A stretch of DNA of 24,812 nt. Origin: a virus. Location: IMG/VR virus record IMGVR_UViG_3300025646_000343, positions 1 through 24,812 of that record. The stretch is one strand, 5' to 3'. Both the position numbers and the translations under genes were made by a program. Shown one piece after another: positions 7,118-13,140 of the stretch (positions are counted from its first letter, which is position 1; each line of letters begins with the position of its first letter). The notes under the pieces were generated by a model that did not search any database, was not told the origin of the DNA, and saw only the letters and a program-made list of their open reading frames with translations.

Positions 7118-7531
7118 ATGGAAGAAATTTTTTTACAAGCTTTAGAGCTACAGAATAATCTCCTTGGCGCCTCCCGCCTTGCTCATTGGAATATTGAGGG
7201 ATCTGATTTTTACCAATTCCACCTTCTTTTTGAAAGGATTTACGGGATGGTTGATGAAAAGGTAGATGGTCTTGCCGAACAAGCAAGAGGACTAGGGATT
7301 GAGATTAAAGCAAAAATTTTTAACTCAGTGCCAGAAATCGACTGGGCTACCTCTCAAGAACTTTGTGAAAATCTTCTCGGGTTGAATAAAGACTTTCAAG
7401 GAGGGTTAGAGAGACTCCGTGAAGAGGCAGAAGATTCCAAAATGTATGGCGTGGTTAATGTAGTAGAGGATATTCTTACAGATTGTAATGTAATCTCTTA
7501 TTTACTCAATTCTGTACTTAATGAACTTTAA
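7118..7531 (+). CDS. dps: Dps-family ferritin (DNA-binding/ferroxidase)
   Basis: The 137-aa product has the Dps core: RLAHWNIEG (20-28), FHLLFERIYG (34-43) and VDGLAEQARGLG (49-60). The intersubunit ferroxidase ligands align as His23, His35, Glu39, Asp50 and Glu54, against H51, H63, D67, D78 and E82 of E. coli Dps, so only one is a conservative Asp-to-Glu change. Dps oxidises iron with peroxide and shields DNA inside a 12-mer shell. The Lys-rich N-terminal tail that binds DNA in E. coli is absent; the protein starts almost at helix A. It is the last gene of the head operon, 3 nt after the gp37-like gene, and its end overlaps a converging endonuclease gene by 14 nt. Confidence 0.88.
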   Translation: MEEIFLQALELQNNLLGASRLAHWNIEGSDFYQFHLLFERIYGMVDEKVDGLAEQARGLGIEIKAKIFNSVPEIDWATSQELCENLLGLNKDFQGGLERLREEAEDSKMYGVVNVVEDILTDCNVISYLLNSVLNEL

Positions 7532-8126
7532 GTCTTCCCAATTTAAACCCTTCTAATACTTCAGTTGGTTTAAATCTTTTATTTATAGATCCATTATTAT
7601 ACCACTTAGTTCCCTTTATCGGATCATTGTTCTTATTTCTTTCAGCAAGATCAGGTCTATTTTTTCCGAACATCGGATTTAATTTTCCGGTAAATCTTTT
7701 GCCATAAAAATAGTTTTGTCTCTTATCAGAGAGTCTTTCTCTTGTGTTATCCGCGATAATTTTTTTAGATTCCTCTGTATGCTTTAATCCATAAAAAGGA
7801 TTATTTTCACCTCTCATGGATTTACTTTTATTTTTTCTCCAGTTATCATCGGGAATCCATCCACTGACTCCTTCACCACCATCAGTTCTATTCTGTAATA
7901 GTCCAGTTCCCAAATCTTTCCTTCCGTAAAAAAGAATTAAGTTTCTTTCATAATAAAACGCAGTATCTTCATTTAAATTTTTGTGAAGAATATGTATTCT
8001 TTGGGTATCTCTTGGGGGTTTTACTCCACTTTTTCTTTTCTTAAATGGTCTATTTGGACGACCTTTGCCAATATAGTAAAAGGTATTATTGGGTCTAGAG
8101 TAGGCATATACAACAAAATTATCCAT
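7518..8126 (-). CDS. free-standing GIY-YIG homing endonuclease with NUMOD3 motif
   Basis: The 202-aa product opens with FVVYAYSRPNNTFYYIGKG (4-22), the GIY-YIG signature with YAY and YIG. A basic helix follows (RPNRPFKKRKSG) and then a conserved Glu in FYYERNLILFYG. After that NRTDGGEGVSGW and a NUMOD3-type stretch (RGENNPFYGLKHTEES) lead to repeated GKLNPMFGKNRP-like DNA-contacting segments. The gene is AT-rich. Its ATG directly follows the T-tract of the terminator of the RlpA-like gene, so it was probably inserted between that terminator and dps. It overlaps the dps 3' end by 14 nt tail to tail. Confidence 0.9.
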   Translation of the reverse strand: MDNFVVYAYSRPNNTFYYIGKGRPNRPFKKRKSGVKPPRDTQRIHILHKNLNEDTAFYYERNLILFYGRKDLGTGLLQNRTDGGEGVSGWIPDDNWRKNKSKSMRGENNPFYGLKHTEESKKIIADNTRERLSDKRQNYFYGKRFTGKLNPMFGKNRPDLAERNKNNDPIKGTKWYNNGSINKRFKPTEVLEGFKLGRLKVH

Positions 8127-8152
8127 AAAAAAAGAGAGTAGATATACTCTCT
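8127..8152 (-). terminator. rho-independent terminator after the RlpA-like gene
   Basis: On the - strand an 8-bp stem AGAGAGTA/TACTCTCT (8152-8145 and 8140-8133) with loop TATC is followed by a run of seven T. It lies 19 nt after the stop codon of the RlpA-like gene and abuts the next start codon, which could leave downstream translation short of a ribosome site. Confidence 0.88.
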
Positions 8153-8171
8153 TAAACTTATATATTAGTAA

Positions 8172-8531
8172 TTACACTACAGAATAACATATTTTAGTTA
8201 CCCCACGACTTACTGCTGAAATTTTTCCAAAAGCTCCATAAGAAAGATCTAATACTCTACCTGCAATAAATGGCCCGCGATCATTAACTTTTACGATAAT
8301 AGACTTTCCATTGCGTTGGTTAGTAACAAGTAATCGAGTACCAAAAGGAAGACTTCTATGAGCGGTAGTCATAAGACTTGGATTCATAACTTCTCCGTTT
8401 GCTGTGGTTTTCCAAGCATAACCATCTCGATATCCGTAGTAACTTGCCTCTCCGCATTGTTGCCCAGCTTTTGCAGAAAAAGGAAGGAGAGAAAGGGTGG
8501 CAATGGCCAGGGTAACTAAAGTTTTTTTCAT
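8172..8531 (-). CDS. secreted RlpA-like double-psi beta-barrel protein
   Basis: The 119-aa product starts with a clear signal peptide (MKKTLVTLAIATLSLLPFSAKA, cleavage after residue 22). The mature part is an RlpA-type double-psi beta barrel: GEASYYG near 27, then TTAHRSLPFGTRL, then VKVNDRGPF and AGRVLDLS with the conserved Asp residues. RlpA proteins act on peptidoglycan. Here the exported barrel may serve cell wall attack at lysis or alter the host envelope. There is no lipobox Cys after the signal peptide, so it should be periplasmic rather than a lipoprotein. The ATG at 8531 is preferred over an upstream GTG because it opens the signal peptide; a GGAG lies 3 nt upstream of it. Confidence 0.87.
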   Translation of the reverse strand: MKKTLVTLAIATLSLLPFSAKAGQQCGEASYYGYRDGYAWKTTANGEVMNPSLMTTAHRSLPFGTRLLVTNQRNGKSIIVKVNDRGPFIAGRVLDLSYGAFGKISAVSRGVTKICYSVV

Positions 8532-8613
8532 AATCTCCAAAGTAAAGGACACAACGCTCCAGGGTCATCTTTGCAATCTGCAATTGTTTATAGATAAATT
8601 AGAGGCGCCATGA

Positions 8614-8652
8614 CGACAGCCCGTTAGGCAAGGAAATCCTAACAAACGGTCG
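8614..8652 (-). other. long RNA hairpin upstream of the RlpA-like gene
   Basis: On the - strand a 15-bp stem forms between CGACCGTTTGTTAGG (8652-8638) and CCTAACGGGCTGTCG (8628-8614) with a 9-nt loop. It has one C-U mismatch and three G-U pairs. The three wobbles occur only in - strand RNA (they are A-C mismatches on the + strand), which suggests selection for the - strand transcript. It lies in the 142-nt gap between two genes, about 80 nt before the RlpA-like ATG. No T-tract follows, so it is not a simple terminator. Confidence 0.7.
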
Positions 8653-8673
8653 AATTTAACTTTAAACTGATTC

Positions 8674-8952
8674 TCAGACCCTCGAGTAGAGTGGACGTTT
8701 GTCCTTGAGATTTGAGATCAGCGTGCCAAGGGAAATAGGTCTATGTCCCCCGTTCTCTACTCTACCATGAGAGCGGGGATACTTGGTCGTTGGTTTCCCG
8801 TTTCGTTTCAGAAGTGTAATATTTGGGTCTTGTGAGCCGACCCATCTTGCCACTTTTTTCTTTCTCATCATGAGGTAGGGTTCCTCGATGAGGTAGAGGG
8901 CGAAGCCATGCTCCGCCATGAAGTAATCGTTTATATCTTCAAAATTAGTCAT
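8674..8952 (-). CDS. hypothetical 92-aa protein
   Basis: The family is not recognised. The product has an acidic N-terminus (MTNFEDINDYFMAEHG) followed by a strongly basic middle and end (MMRKKKVARW, KRNGKPTTKYPRSHGR), which would suit nucleic acid binding. No membrane segment is seen. It is separated by 78 nt from the gene upstream, a gap in which I see no convincing promoter, and by 142 nt from the downstream RlpA-like gene. Confidence 0.65.
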   Translation of the reverse strand: MTNFEDINDYFMAEHGFALYLIEEPYLMMRKKKVARWVGSQDPNITLLKRNGKPTTKYPRSHGRVENGGHRPISLGTLISNLKDKRPLYSRV

Positions 8953-9030
8953 TTTGGATACGCATTTTCAAGTCCCCAGATCATAAAGCATAAGATCAAA
9001 GAGAGTATCAATAAAGTTTTTAATGATAGG

Positions 9031-9447
9031 CTAAGTATAGGACGGATATTGTTCTGATTTGGTAATATTTTCATAACTCTGTACTACTCCATTGACGAAG
9101 TGGACTCGGCAGGTGGGCCAGTCTTCCCACTTCCCCTCCCATTGAGCAGGATATACACAGACGTAGTCTGTGATACTCTGGGGCACCAACCTCCCATGTT
9201 TACCATTTGGGAGGAACTTGTATTTAAATATGGCGGTAATAGGCCTGCCATCATCCTCCCAGTCTGGATCCTCGCCAAAATCAAAAGCATCTCGGTAATC
9301 GACCATCCAGAGCTGGCCCGCAGGATCGATCCAGTACTGACTCATGGTCCCTCCGATCCCTCTTTCCATGTCTTTTGTCTGGAGCTCAGTGTCAACAAAC
9401 TCTTCCCCCAGGTAATAGGAGGACCGAACGTAGTCAAAAAGTCCCAA
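9031..9447 (-). CDS. conserved phage hypothetical protein (MGLFD type), TTG start
   Basis: The 138-aa product begins MGLFDYVRSSY and contains a QTKDM motif about residue 23 and repeated aromatic strands (YWIDPAGQLWMVDYRD, IFKYKFLPNGKHGRL). Small phage proteins that begin MGLFD or MGMFD and carry a QTKD motif are common, but their job is unknown to me. The start codon is TTG at 9447, supported by a perfect AGGAGGT site 8 nt upstream. The upstream gene ends only 1 nt before this start, so the pair is probably co-translated. Confidence 0.78.
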   Translation of the reverse strand: MGLFDYVRSSYYLGEEFVDTELQTKDMERGIGGTMSQYWIDPAGQLWMVDYRDAFDFGEDPDWEDDGRPITAIFKYKFLPNGKHGRLVPQSITDYVCVYPAQWEGKWEDWPTCRVHFVNGVVQSYENITKSEQYPSYT

Positions 9448-9448
9448 T

Positions 9449-9652
9449 TTACTTTACCTCCTCAAAACATACAGAGTTGAACTTACCAACTACTCCTCTC
9501 AATTCTACCTTAGTATGCCAAGTATGTACATCCACCCTTTCAACATAGTAAGTGTCTCCTATGAAAAGAACTGAGTTGGGATCATCGCAAGACCCCCAGG
9601 CCATCTGCTCCTTAGAGCATCCAATAAACCTAACCTTGGTCCCGCTCCGCAT
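9449..9652 (-). CDS. hypothetical 67-aa protein
   Basis: Family not recognised. The product looks all-beta, with strands GTKVRFIGCS, SVLFIGDTYYVERVDV and TKVELRGVVGKFNSVCFEEV, and resembles small SH3-like phage proteins. It has three Cys residues. An AGGAGG site 10 nt before the ATG gives good support for the start. The ATG lies inside the 3' end of the 52-aa gene upstream (23-nt overlap), and the stop is 1 nt before the TTG of the next gene. Confidence 0.75.
   Translation of the reverse strand: MRSGTKVRFIGCSKEQMAWGSCDDPNSVLFIGDTYYVERVDVHTWHTKVELRGVVGKFNSVCFEEVK
9456..9462 (-). promoter_or_regulatory. strong Shine-Dalgarno site deciding a TTG start
   Basis: AGGAGGT on the - strand, within the last codons of the preceding gene, lies 8 nt before TTG at 9447. 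It is the strongest ribosome site in the small-gene array and settles the choice of a rare start codon. Confidence 0.85.
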
Positions 9653-9788
9653 ACTTCTCGGCCTCCTCTATGATCGCTCGGACAAAGTCCTCCTCTGTCC
9701 AGGTATTTAGTTGACTTTCAACTGGATCCGTCTCATCCCATGAGATGGTAAGGGATTTGTTAGGGTTTTCAAACACTTGTATTGTCAT
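9630..9788 (-). CDS. small hypothetical protein, 52 aa
   Basis: A short open frame starts MTIQVFENPNKSLTISWD and ends EKYAERDQG. It reads as a short strand pair followed by an acidic helix (TEEDFVRAIIEEAEKYAER). The stop codon of the gene upstream overlaps its start (ATGA), and its own 3' end overlaps the next gene by 23 nt. Both overlaps and the even spacing of the array support a real gene. Function unknown. Confidence 0.65.
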   Translation of the reverse strand: MTIQVFENPNKSLTISWDETDPVESQLNTWTEEDFVRAIIEEAEKYAERDQG

Positions 9789-9940
9789 TTTAGTTTAGCC
9801 TCAAGGTCTTCGACTCGATCTACCAACTCTTGGATGATAGTAATCAGGCAATCATAGTCAATACTTTCATGATCGTTCCCGTATTCCATATCCACATAGC
9901 TGTAGTGGCAAAGTTCTTTTCTAATGTTACGATCAGTCAT
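9785..9940 (-). CDS. small hypothetical protein, 51 aa, coiled-coil C-terminus
   Basis: A short open frame starts MTDRNIRKELCHYSYVDMEYG and ends in an amphipathic helix IIQELVDRVEDLEAKLK with heptad Leu/Val spacing, which suggests a small dimerising protein. It starts with the recurrent ATGACTGA and its ATGA overlaps the stop of the 177-aa gene upstream. Its stop overlaps the next ATG in the same way. Function unknown. Confidence 0.68.
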   Translation of the reverse strand: MTDRNIRKELCHYSYVDMEYGNDHESIDYDCLITIIQELVDRVEDLEAKLK

Positions 9941-10470
9941 GATAGTTTACTCTTAATACGTTCTAGACAATCATTCCATCCTGTTACCATGTCCTCAACA
10001 CCAAGAGATTGAGAACCAGCAGCAGATTGTGGTTTTGGTAGCCATTCTTTGATTTGTTCTACCAAACTCTCAACATTTTGTCCTGAAGGATTACCATTCA
10101 CAAAGATTTCATCCCACCAATCAGCAATTACATCATACAGAGTAGGACCAAACATAAACTTGAGTGATCCATCTGGATTAGCAGCGATGTCAGCAGAGAA
10201 TAATTTCTCAAGCAGTCGGAATGTCTCAGCATCATCTACACGAGTTAGAATGCCACCTTCGTCGTTTTCGCGCCACCATTTAATCCAACCATTACTATGA
10301 CGATACTCTTGGCGGTAGTAGGTTACGTTGTTGTAATCAACACAGAACACACTACCATCTTTGAGTAGTTCCATCGCAGGGATTGGCATTTTTTCGGGTT
10401 CTACTACTCGTTGGTACTTTACTCCACCAATTTCAATGATTTCAGGTGGTTGTTGTTTTTGTTCAGTCAT
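9937..10470 (-). CDS. hypothetical protein, 177 aa, paralogue of the 14838-15272 product
   Basis: Function unknown. Features are an N-terminal strand pair (EIIEIGGVKYQRVVEPEKMP), a middle beta region with aromatic residues (FCVDYNNVTYYRQEYRH), and a C-terminal helix pair. The segment FGPTLYDVIADWWDEIF then VESLVEQIKEWL matches FVISEWWDTVF then VSKLVEQIIEL of the product at 14838-15272, also after an LGP/FGP motif, so the two genes share ancestry. It starts with ATGACTGA; the TGA of its stop lies in the ATGA of the next gene, and its own start overlaps the gene upstream by 4 nt. Confidence 0.78.
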   Translation of the reverse strand: MTEQKQQPPEIIEIGGVKYQRVVEPEKMPIPAMELLKDGSVFCVDYNNVTYYRQEYRHSNGWIKWWRENDEGGILTRVDDAETFRLLEKLFSADIAANPDGSLKFMFGPTLYDVIADWWDEIFVNGNPSGQNVESLVEQIKEWLPKPQSAAGSQSLGVEDMVTGWNDCLERIKSKLS

Positions 10471-10685
10471 TTTCCTCCATCATTCCAAGGGTAGTGATAA
10501 TCCACTTCAATACATTCTAAAAGTGTGCGGGCAAAGGTAATCTCACCATAATCAGAACCATCATCAAAAATATCCCAGTTATGGTCTGGATATGTATAAT
10601 CTGGATTTAGATTATAACAAGTTGGTTGTTCTGCGTAGTTTTTGAGAACTTTGATTAGATGTTGGAATTTTTCGGTGTCAGTCAT
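10467..10685 (-). CDS. hypothetical protein, 72 aa, acidic
   Basis: Family not recognised. The product starts MTDTEKFQHLIKVLKNYAEQ, contains many Asp/Tyr residues (NLNPDYTYPDHNWDIFDDGSD) and ends in a helix with ARTLLECIEVDYHYPW. The ATG at 10685 (motif ATGACTGA) is preferred over a GTG 48 nt upstream because the same start is used by several genes here, and the promoter elements at 10707-10735 would otherwise fall in the coding part. It follows a 69-nt gap, so it may begin a new transcript. Confidence 0.7.
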   Translation of the reverse strand: MTDTEKFQHLIKVLKNYAEQPTCYNLNPDYTYPDHNWDIFDDGSDYGEITFARTLLECIEVDYHYPWNDGGK

Positions 10686-10706
10686 AAGTTGGTTGCTTAT
10701 GAAGTC

Positions 10707-10735
10707 ATTATACGACCAAACACACCCCACCACAA
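10707..10735 (-). promoter_or_regulatory. possible sigma-70 promoter
   Basis: On the - strand a perfect -10 TATAAT (10712-10707) lies 17 bp after TTGTGG (10735-10730), a 3/6 match to the -35 box. It would start RNA about 15 nt before the ATG at 10685. It sits in one of the few real gaps of the array. Confidence 0.5.
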
Positions 10736-10748
10736 GGAGGAGTGTGCC
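10721..10748 (-). other. hairpin in the gap, possible weak terminator
   Basis: On the - strand CACACTCC and GGGGTGTG form an 8-bp stem with one G-U pair and a 10-nt loop, followed by TTTGG. It lies just after the stop of the 97-aa gene and overlaps the putative -35 box, so it could end one transcript before the next begins. The short T-tract makes termination uncertain. Confidence 0.4.
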
Positions 10749-10754
10749 AGTTCT

Positions 10755-11048
10755 TCAAGTGTACACGGAAACCTCAAAGGTGTAAGATTTTATGAAATGT
10801 TCCATATTCGCACTCACACTAACTACCTTTGCATCACCATTCTGGATTTTATTAGCAATATCTAAAAATATTTTACCCGTAGAAAAAGTATCATAAGTTT
10901 TGAGGCTTGAAACTGGAATGGTAGAAGTATCCCGAAGTTCTTTCAGTTCTTCTGCACATGACTTTTCGCCTTTATAATAATCTGGTTTTGGTTCTTCTTT
11001 TTTGCCGTACAGTTCGTTGTACTTATCAATAAGAGGATTAGAAGTCAT
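10755..11048 (-). CDS. hypothetical protein, 97 aa
   Basis: Family not recognised. The N-terminal third is charged (KYNELYGKKEEPKPDYYKG), with a helix EELKELRDTSTI after it and a C-terminal strand region (AKVVSVSANMEHFIKSYTFEV). No membrane segment. Its ATG overlaps the 3' end of the aromatic-rich gene upstream by 11 nt. It is the last gene before the 69-nt gap with hairpin and putative promoter. Confidence 0.7.
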   Translation of the reverse strand: MTSNPLIDKYNELYGKKEEPKPDYYKGEKSCAEELKELRDTSTIPVSSLKTYDTFSTGKIFLDIANKIQNGDAKVVSVSANMEHFIKSYTFEVSVYT

Positions 11049-11220
11049 AATAAGTTGTAGTATTGCCGTAGTTGATATAATGCCAGAACAAATCTCTCAT
11101 TCGTTCTTCATTTGGAAATTTATCAAGGTGGTTCCACATATGGTTCCTCCAAGACCACACACAAAACTCAAATAATGAAATAGAAGTCCAGATTGTCCAG
11201 CGTTTGAATGTGTCAGTCAT
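11038..11220 (-). CDS. small aromatic-rich protein, paralogue family member
   Basis: The product is 60 aa from ATG 11220 (MTDTFKRWTIWTSISLFEF). It is rich in Trp (several WxxW spacings) and carries DLFWHYINYG near its end. This matches FWYMLNLSW, FWYSLNHGW and FFEELNYGW of three other small genes in this window. The start with ATGACTGA is favoured over a more upstream ATG because it gives an 8-nt overlap with the gene before. Function unknown. Confidence 0.72.
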   Translation of the reverse strand: MTDTFKRWTIWTSISLFEFCVWSWRNHMWNHLDKFPNEERMRDLFWHYINYGNTTTYYDF

Positions 11221-11449
11221 CACAAAAATCCATAGGTGGGTAGTATGCTCTGGTGTCACCAGTTGCTGAGGTCATCTTATCATTCATTTCAAACCAGGAC
11301 AAGTTCAGCATGTACCAAAAGGTTGCCCAGTATCCATCATACCATGTGAGACCATCACCTTCATCAGCAGCATGAGCCCAGATGTTAGTTTCTACTGGAA
11401 CTCTCATCCAAATCTTCCAGTAATCAAAAATCATTCGTGTGAGTTTCAT
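11213..11449 (-). CDS. small aromatic-rich protein, paralogue family member
   Basis: The product is 78 aa from ATG 11449 (MKLTRMIFDYWKIWMRVPVE). It contains six or more Trp residues and the shared motif WATFWYMLNLSWFEM. The chosen start overlaps the upstream gene by 4 nt; a longer form from 11470 would overlap by 25 nt. It ends 8 nt into the next family member, so two paralogues stand in tandem. Its role is unknown. The aromatic density may mean a compact soluble domain or a membrane-surface protein. Confidence 0.72.
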   Translation of the reverse strand: MKLTRMIFDYWKIWMRVPVETNIWAHAADEGDGLTWYDGYWATFWYMLNLSWFEMNDKMTSATGDTRAYYPPMDFCDD

Positions 11450-11634
11450 AATGTTCCGTTTTGAATACAAGTGTCTTGATATCCCTTAAGAATCACTCCA
11501 CCATTATCAACACATTCCTGTCTAGATACATTGGTTTGATGCTGGAAATAAATTGCCGTTCCAACTACAAGTAGGAGTGAAATAATAGCAGGTAAAAGTG
11601 CTTTAAATAAAATTAAAAATTCTTTAGGTTTCAT
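11446..11634 (-). CDS. small membrane protein with one helix, 62 aa
   Basis: A basic N-terminus (MKPKEFLILFK) is followed by one clear membrane helix (LLPAIISLLLVVGTAIYF, about 13-30) and a short polar tail with exactly two Cys (QECVDNGG, DTCIQNG). This gives an inner-membrane protein whose tail is probably periplasmic, with a possible disulfide. Genes at 14085 and 17760 share the layout. Candidates would be a lysis accessory or superinfection-exclusion protein, but nothing in the sequence decides. Confidence 0.75.
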   Translation of the reverse strand: MKPKEFLILFKALLPAIISLLLVVGTAIYFQHQTNVSRQECVDNGGVILKGYQDTCIQNGTL

Positions 11635-11640
11635 AATACT

Positions 11641-11892
11641 TCAATACTTCTCTACACAAATAAACTGATTTGATTTAAAGGAAACATAATACCACTTATG
11701 CTTTGGTGTGAAATCTCTATAAGACCAAGTTTTCTCAATCAGGATATAATCATCATCATACCAAGAATGAAGATTATTCACAAACTTCCTCATTTTCTTC
11801 ACACTATAAAAGCATTTTGTATGTCTACTTTCAGCACCCCACCAGATGACTTCGTAAAAAATCCTGCGTTTAATTTTTTTAGTTAGTTTCAT
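11641..11892 (-). CDS. hypothetical basic protein, 83 aa
   Basis: Family not recognised. The product is very basic and aromatic: MKLTKKIKRRIFYEVIWWG at the start, then KKMRKFVNNLHSWYDDDYI and KHKWYYVSF. It starts like the 78-aa aromatic-rich protein (MKLT) but lacks the FWYxLN motif, so I do not count it as a paralogue. The ATG overlaps the stop of the 58-aa gene upstream by 4 nt. Two Cys are present. Nucleic acid binding is possible from charge only. Confidence 0.7.
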   Translation of the reverse strand: MKLTKKIKRRIFYEVIWWGAESRHTKCFYSVKKMRKFVNNLHSWYDDDYILIEKTWSYRDFTPKHKWYYVSFKSNQFICVEKY

Positions 11893-12065
11893 AATGCTCT
11901 ATACTCATCAAAACCTTGAGGATTGAAATGTCCTATGGTTAGTTTTATAGTTTCACCAGTAAGTTCGTGTTCCAACACTACTCTATGAGAATACTGTTCT
12001 TTCACAACATAAACATCATTTGAGGTCTTATGTTTCCATTTAGAACCCATTTCAAGTTCTTTCAT
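11889..12065 (-). CDS. small hypothetical protein, 58 aa
   Basis: An open frame starts MKELEMGSKWKHKTSNDVYV and ends GHFNPQGFDEYRAL. It reads as a small beta-rich domain (strands KWKHK, YVVKEQY, RVVLEHE, TIKLTIG). It ends with the ATGA overlap to the 83-aa gene downstream, which supports it. Function unknown. Confidence 0.66.
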   Translation of the reverse strand: MKELEMGSKWKHKTSNDVYVVKEQYSHRVVLEHELTGETIKLTIGHFNPQGFDEYRAL

Positions 12066-12075
12066 TGGTCATTTT

Positions 12076-12225
12076 TTATTGGGGGTCTTTACCTTTCACC
12101 CAAATCGTATGAACCTTTCCAACTACTTCATAACTGGGAGTATCCAACACATAATCTAATAGTGTCTCATAAGTGTCCTCATAGACAGTCCTGATAACGA
12201 TGGTTTCTTTATTTGGATATTTCAT
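12076..12225 (-). CDS. small hypothetical protein, 49 aa
   Basis: An open frame starts MKYPNKETIVIRTVYEDTY and ends VHTIWVKGKDPQ, with a strand-helix-strand look. Its ATG overlaps the TGA of the 190-aa gene upstream (4 nt). It ends 10 nt before the next start, so it fits the array exactly. Function unknown. Confidence 0.65.
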   Translation of the reverse strand: MKYPNKETIVIRTVYEDTYETLLDYVLDTPSYEVVGKVHTIWVKGKDPQ

Positions 12226-12794
12226 TTTTCATCAACCCACCGAAGAGCAAGACAAGTTTTCATAAAGAACCGAGCAATCACATTTGGTTTAGTCGGCATA
12301 TAATACTTGATATATCGTCCATTACCAAAGGTATAATAACCTTCGTGTTTGTTTCCTTGTTTGATTACAAAAGAGGTTTCATAAGAACCAGCACTCAATC
12401 CAGTTCCATAAGTAAGTGTTAGTTTGGGTCTGAATTCCCCGTGCTTCTTCGCATACTCAAAGTCCTGAATAATCCCAGCAAACTTTGCGTTGTAATGATA
12501 CTCTGCGGTTTGTTTGGATACAGCAAACTTTCTCTTGGTTTTTACCAAAAGTTCATCCATCTTCCCATCAAAATCTTGTTGGAGTTCTTCAATACTCTTT
12601 CGTGGTGCTGGGATTGTTAGTTCTTGTGGTTCTTGTGGAATTGTAAAATACTCACTCAAATAATAGTTCTCGTCCTCTGGGTCATCTGCATCATAATATC
12701 CAATAAAACGGATACTATCAAAAACATTCTTTACATCTTGTAGTGTTTTGATTTTATCTACATCTAAACGATAATTTTTTCTGTTTTCAATCAT
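12222..12794 (-). CDS. hypothetical protein, 190 aa
   Basis: Family not recognised. N-terminal region with helix KIKTLQDVKNVFDSIRFIG and an acidic loop (YYDADDPEDENYYLSEYF), a Pro-rich linker around 52-62, a long charged helix (KSIEELQQDFDGKMDELLVK), then a beta region with TYGTGLSAGSYETSFVIKQG and a basic C-terminus. It is one of the longer genes of the array. Its start uses ATGATTGA and overlaps the stop of the 55-aa gene upstream (TAATG). Confidence 0.75.
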   Translation of the reverse strand: MIENRKNYRLDVDKIKTLQDVKNVFDSIRFIGYYDADDPEDENYYLSEYFTIPQEPQELTIPAPRKSIEELQQDFDGKMDELLVKTKRKFAVSKQTAEYHYNAKFAGIIQDFEYAKKHGEFRPKLTLTYGTGLSAGSYETSFVIKQGNKHEGYYTFGNGRYIKYYMPTKPNVIARFFMKTCLALRWVDEK

Positions 12795-12961
12795 TACAGT
12801 TTCTCCAATTCCTCAATAATGCTCACCAATTCAAAAAACACACACCAGTCGTCAAACTGTTTATTCAATTCACGAATAGCAGCAACAACTCCATCCTTTG
12901 GAAAGTTGTAAGTGTCCTCTGCTTCGTATGCGTCCATAATTCTTTTTGCTCGGTCAGTCAT
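12794..12961 (-). CDS. small hypothetical protein, 55 aa
   Basis: An open frame starts MTDRAKRIMDAYEAEDTYNF and ends in an acidic helix (ELVSIIEELEKL). It is predicted helical throughout. It begins with ATGACTGA, overlapping the stop of the gene upstream by 4 nt, and ends in TAATG shared with the next gene. The tight fit on both sides supports it. Function unknown. Confidence 0.68.
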   Translation of the reverse strand: MTDRAKRIMDAYEAEDTYNFPKDGVVAAIRELNKQFDDWCVFFELVSIIEELEKL

Positions 12962-13140
12962 TTCGTTGCCCTCATAGCATTAATCACAGCATCACGAGCA
13001 CTTTTACCTTTTGCTCTACTCATAGGAAATCCAATATTGATAAACACCCAATCATTCTCACCATTCATTTTAAGAGAATGTGGTTTGAACTGATTGAGTA
13101 GAAACTCAAGGATTTCTGTGTCTGATGGTTCGTTAATCAT
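12958..13140 (-). CDS. small hypothetical protein, 60 aa
   Basis: The product starts MINEPSDTEILEFLLNQF, has a central strand pair (WVFINIGFPMSR) and ends in a basic helix (KSARDAVINAMRATK). Family not recognised; size and charge would fit a small nucleic acid or protein binder. Start and stop each overlap a neighbour by 4 nt. Confidence 0.7.
   Translation of the reverse strand: MINEPSDTEILEFLLNQFKPHSLKMNGENDWVFINIGFPMSRAKGKSARDAVINAMRATK

Noticed and set aside
8172-8531. RlpA-like protein as a lipoprotein
   Set aside because: The Cys after the signal peptide (Cys26) lacks a lipobox; SAKA is followed by GQQC rather than a Cys at the cleavage site.
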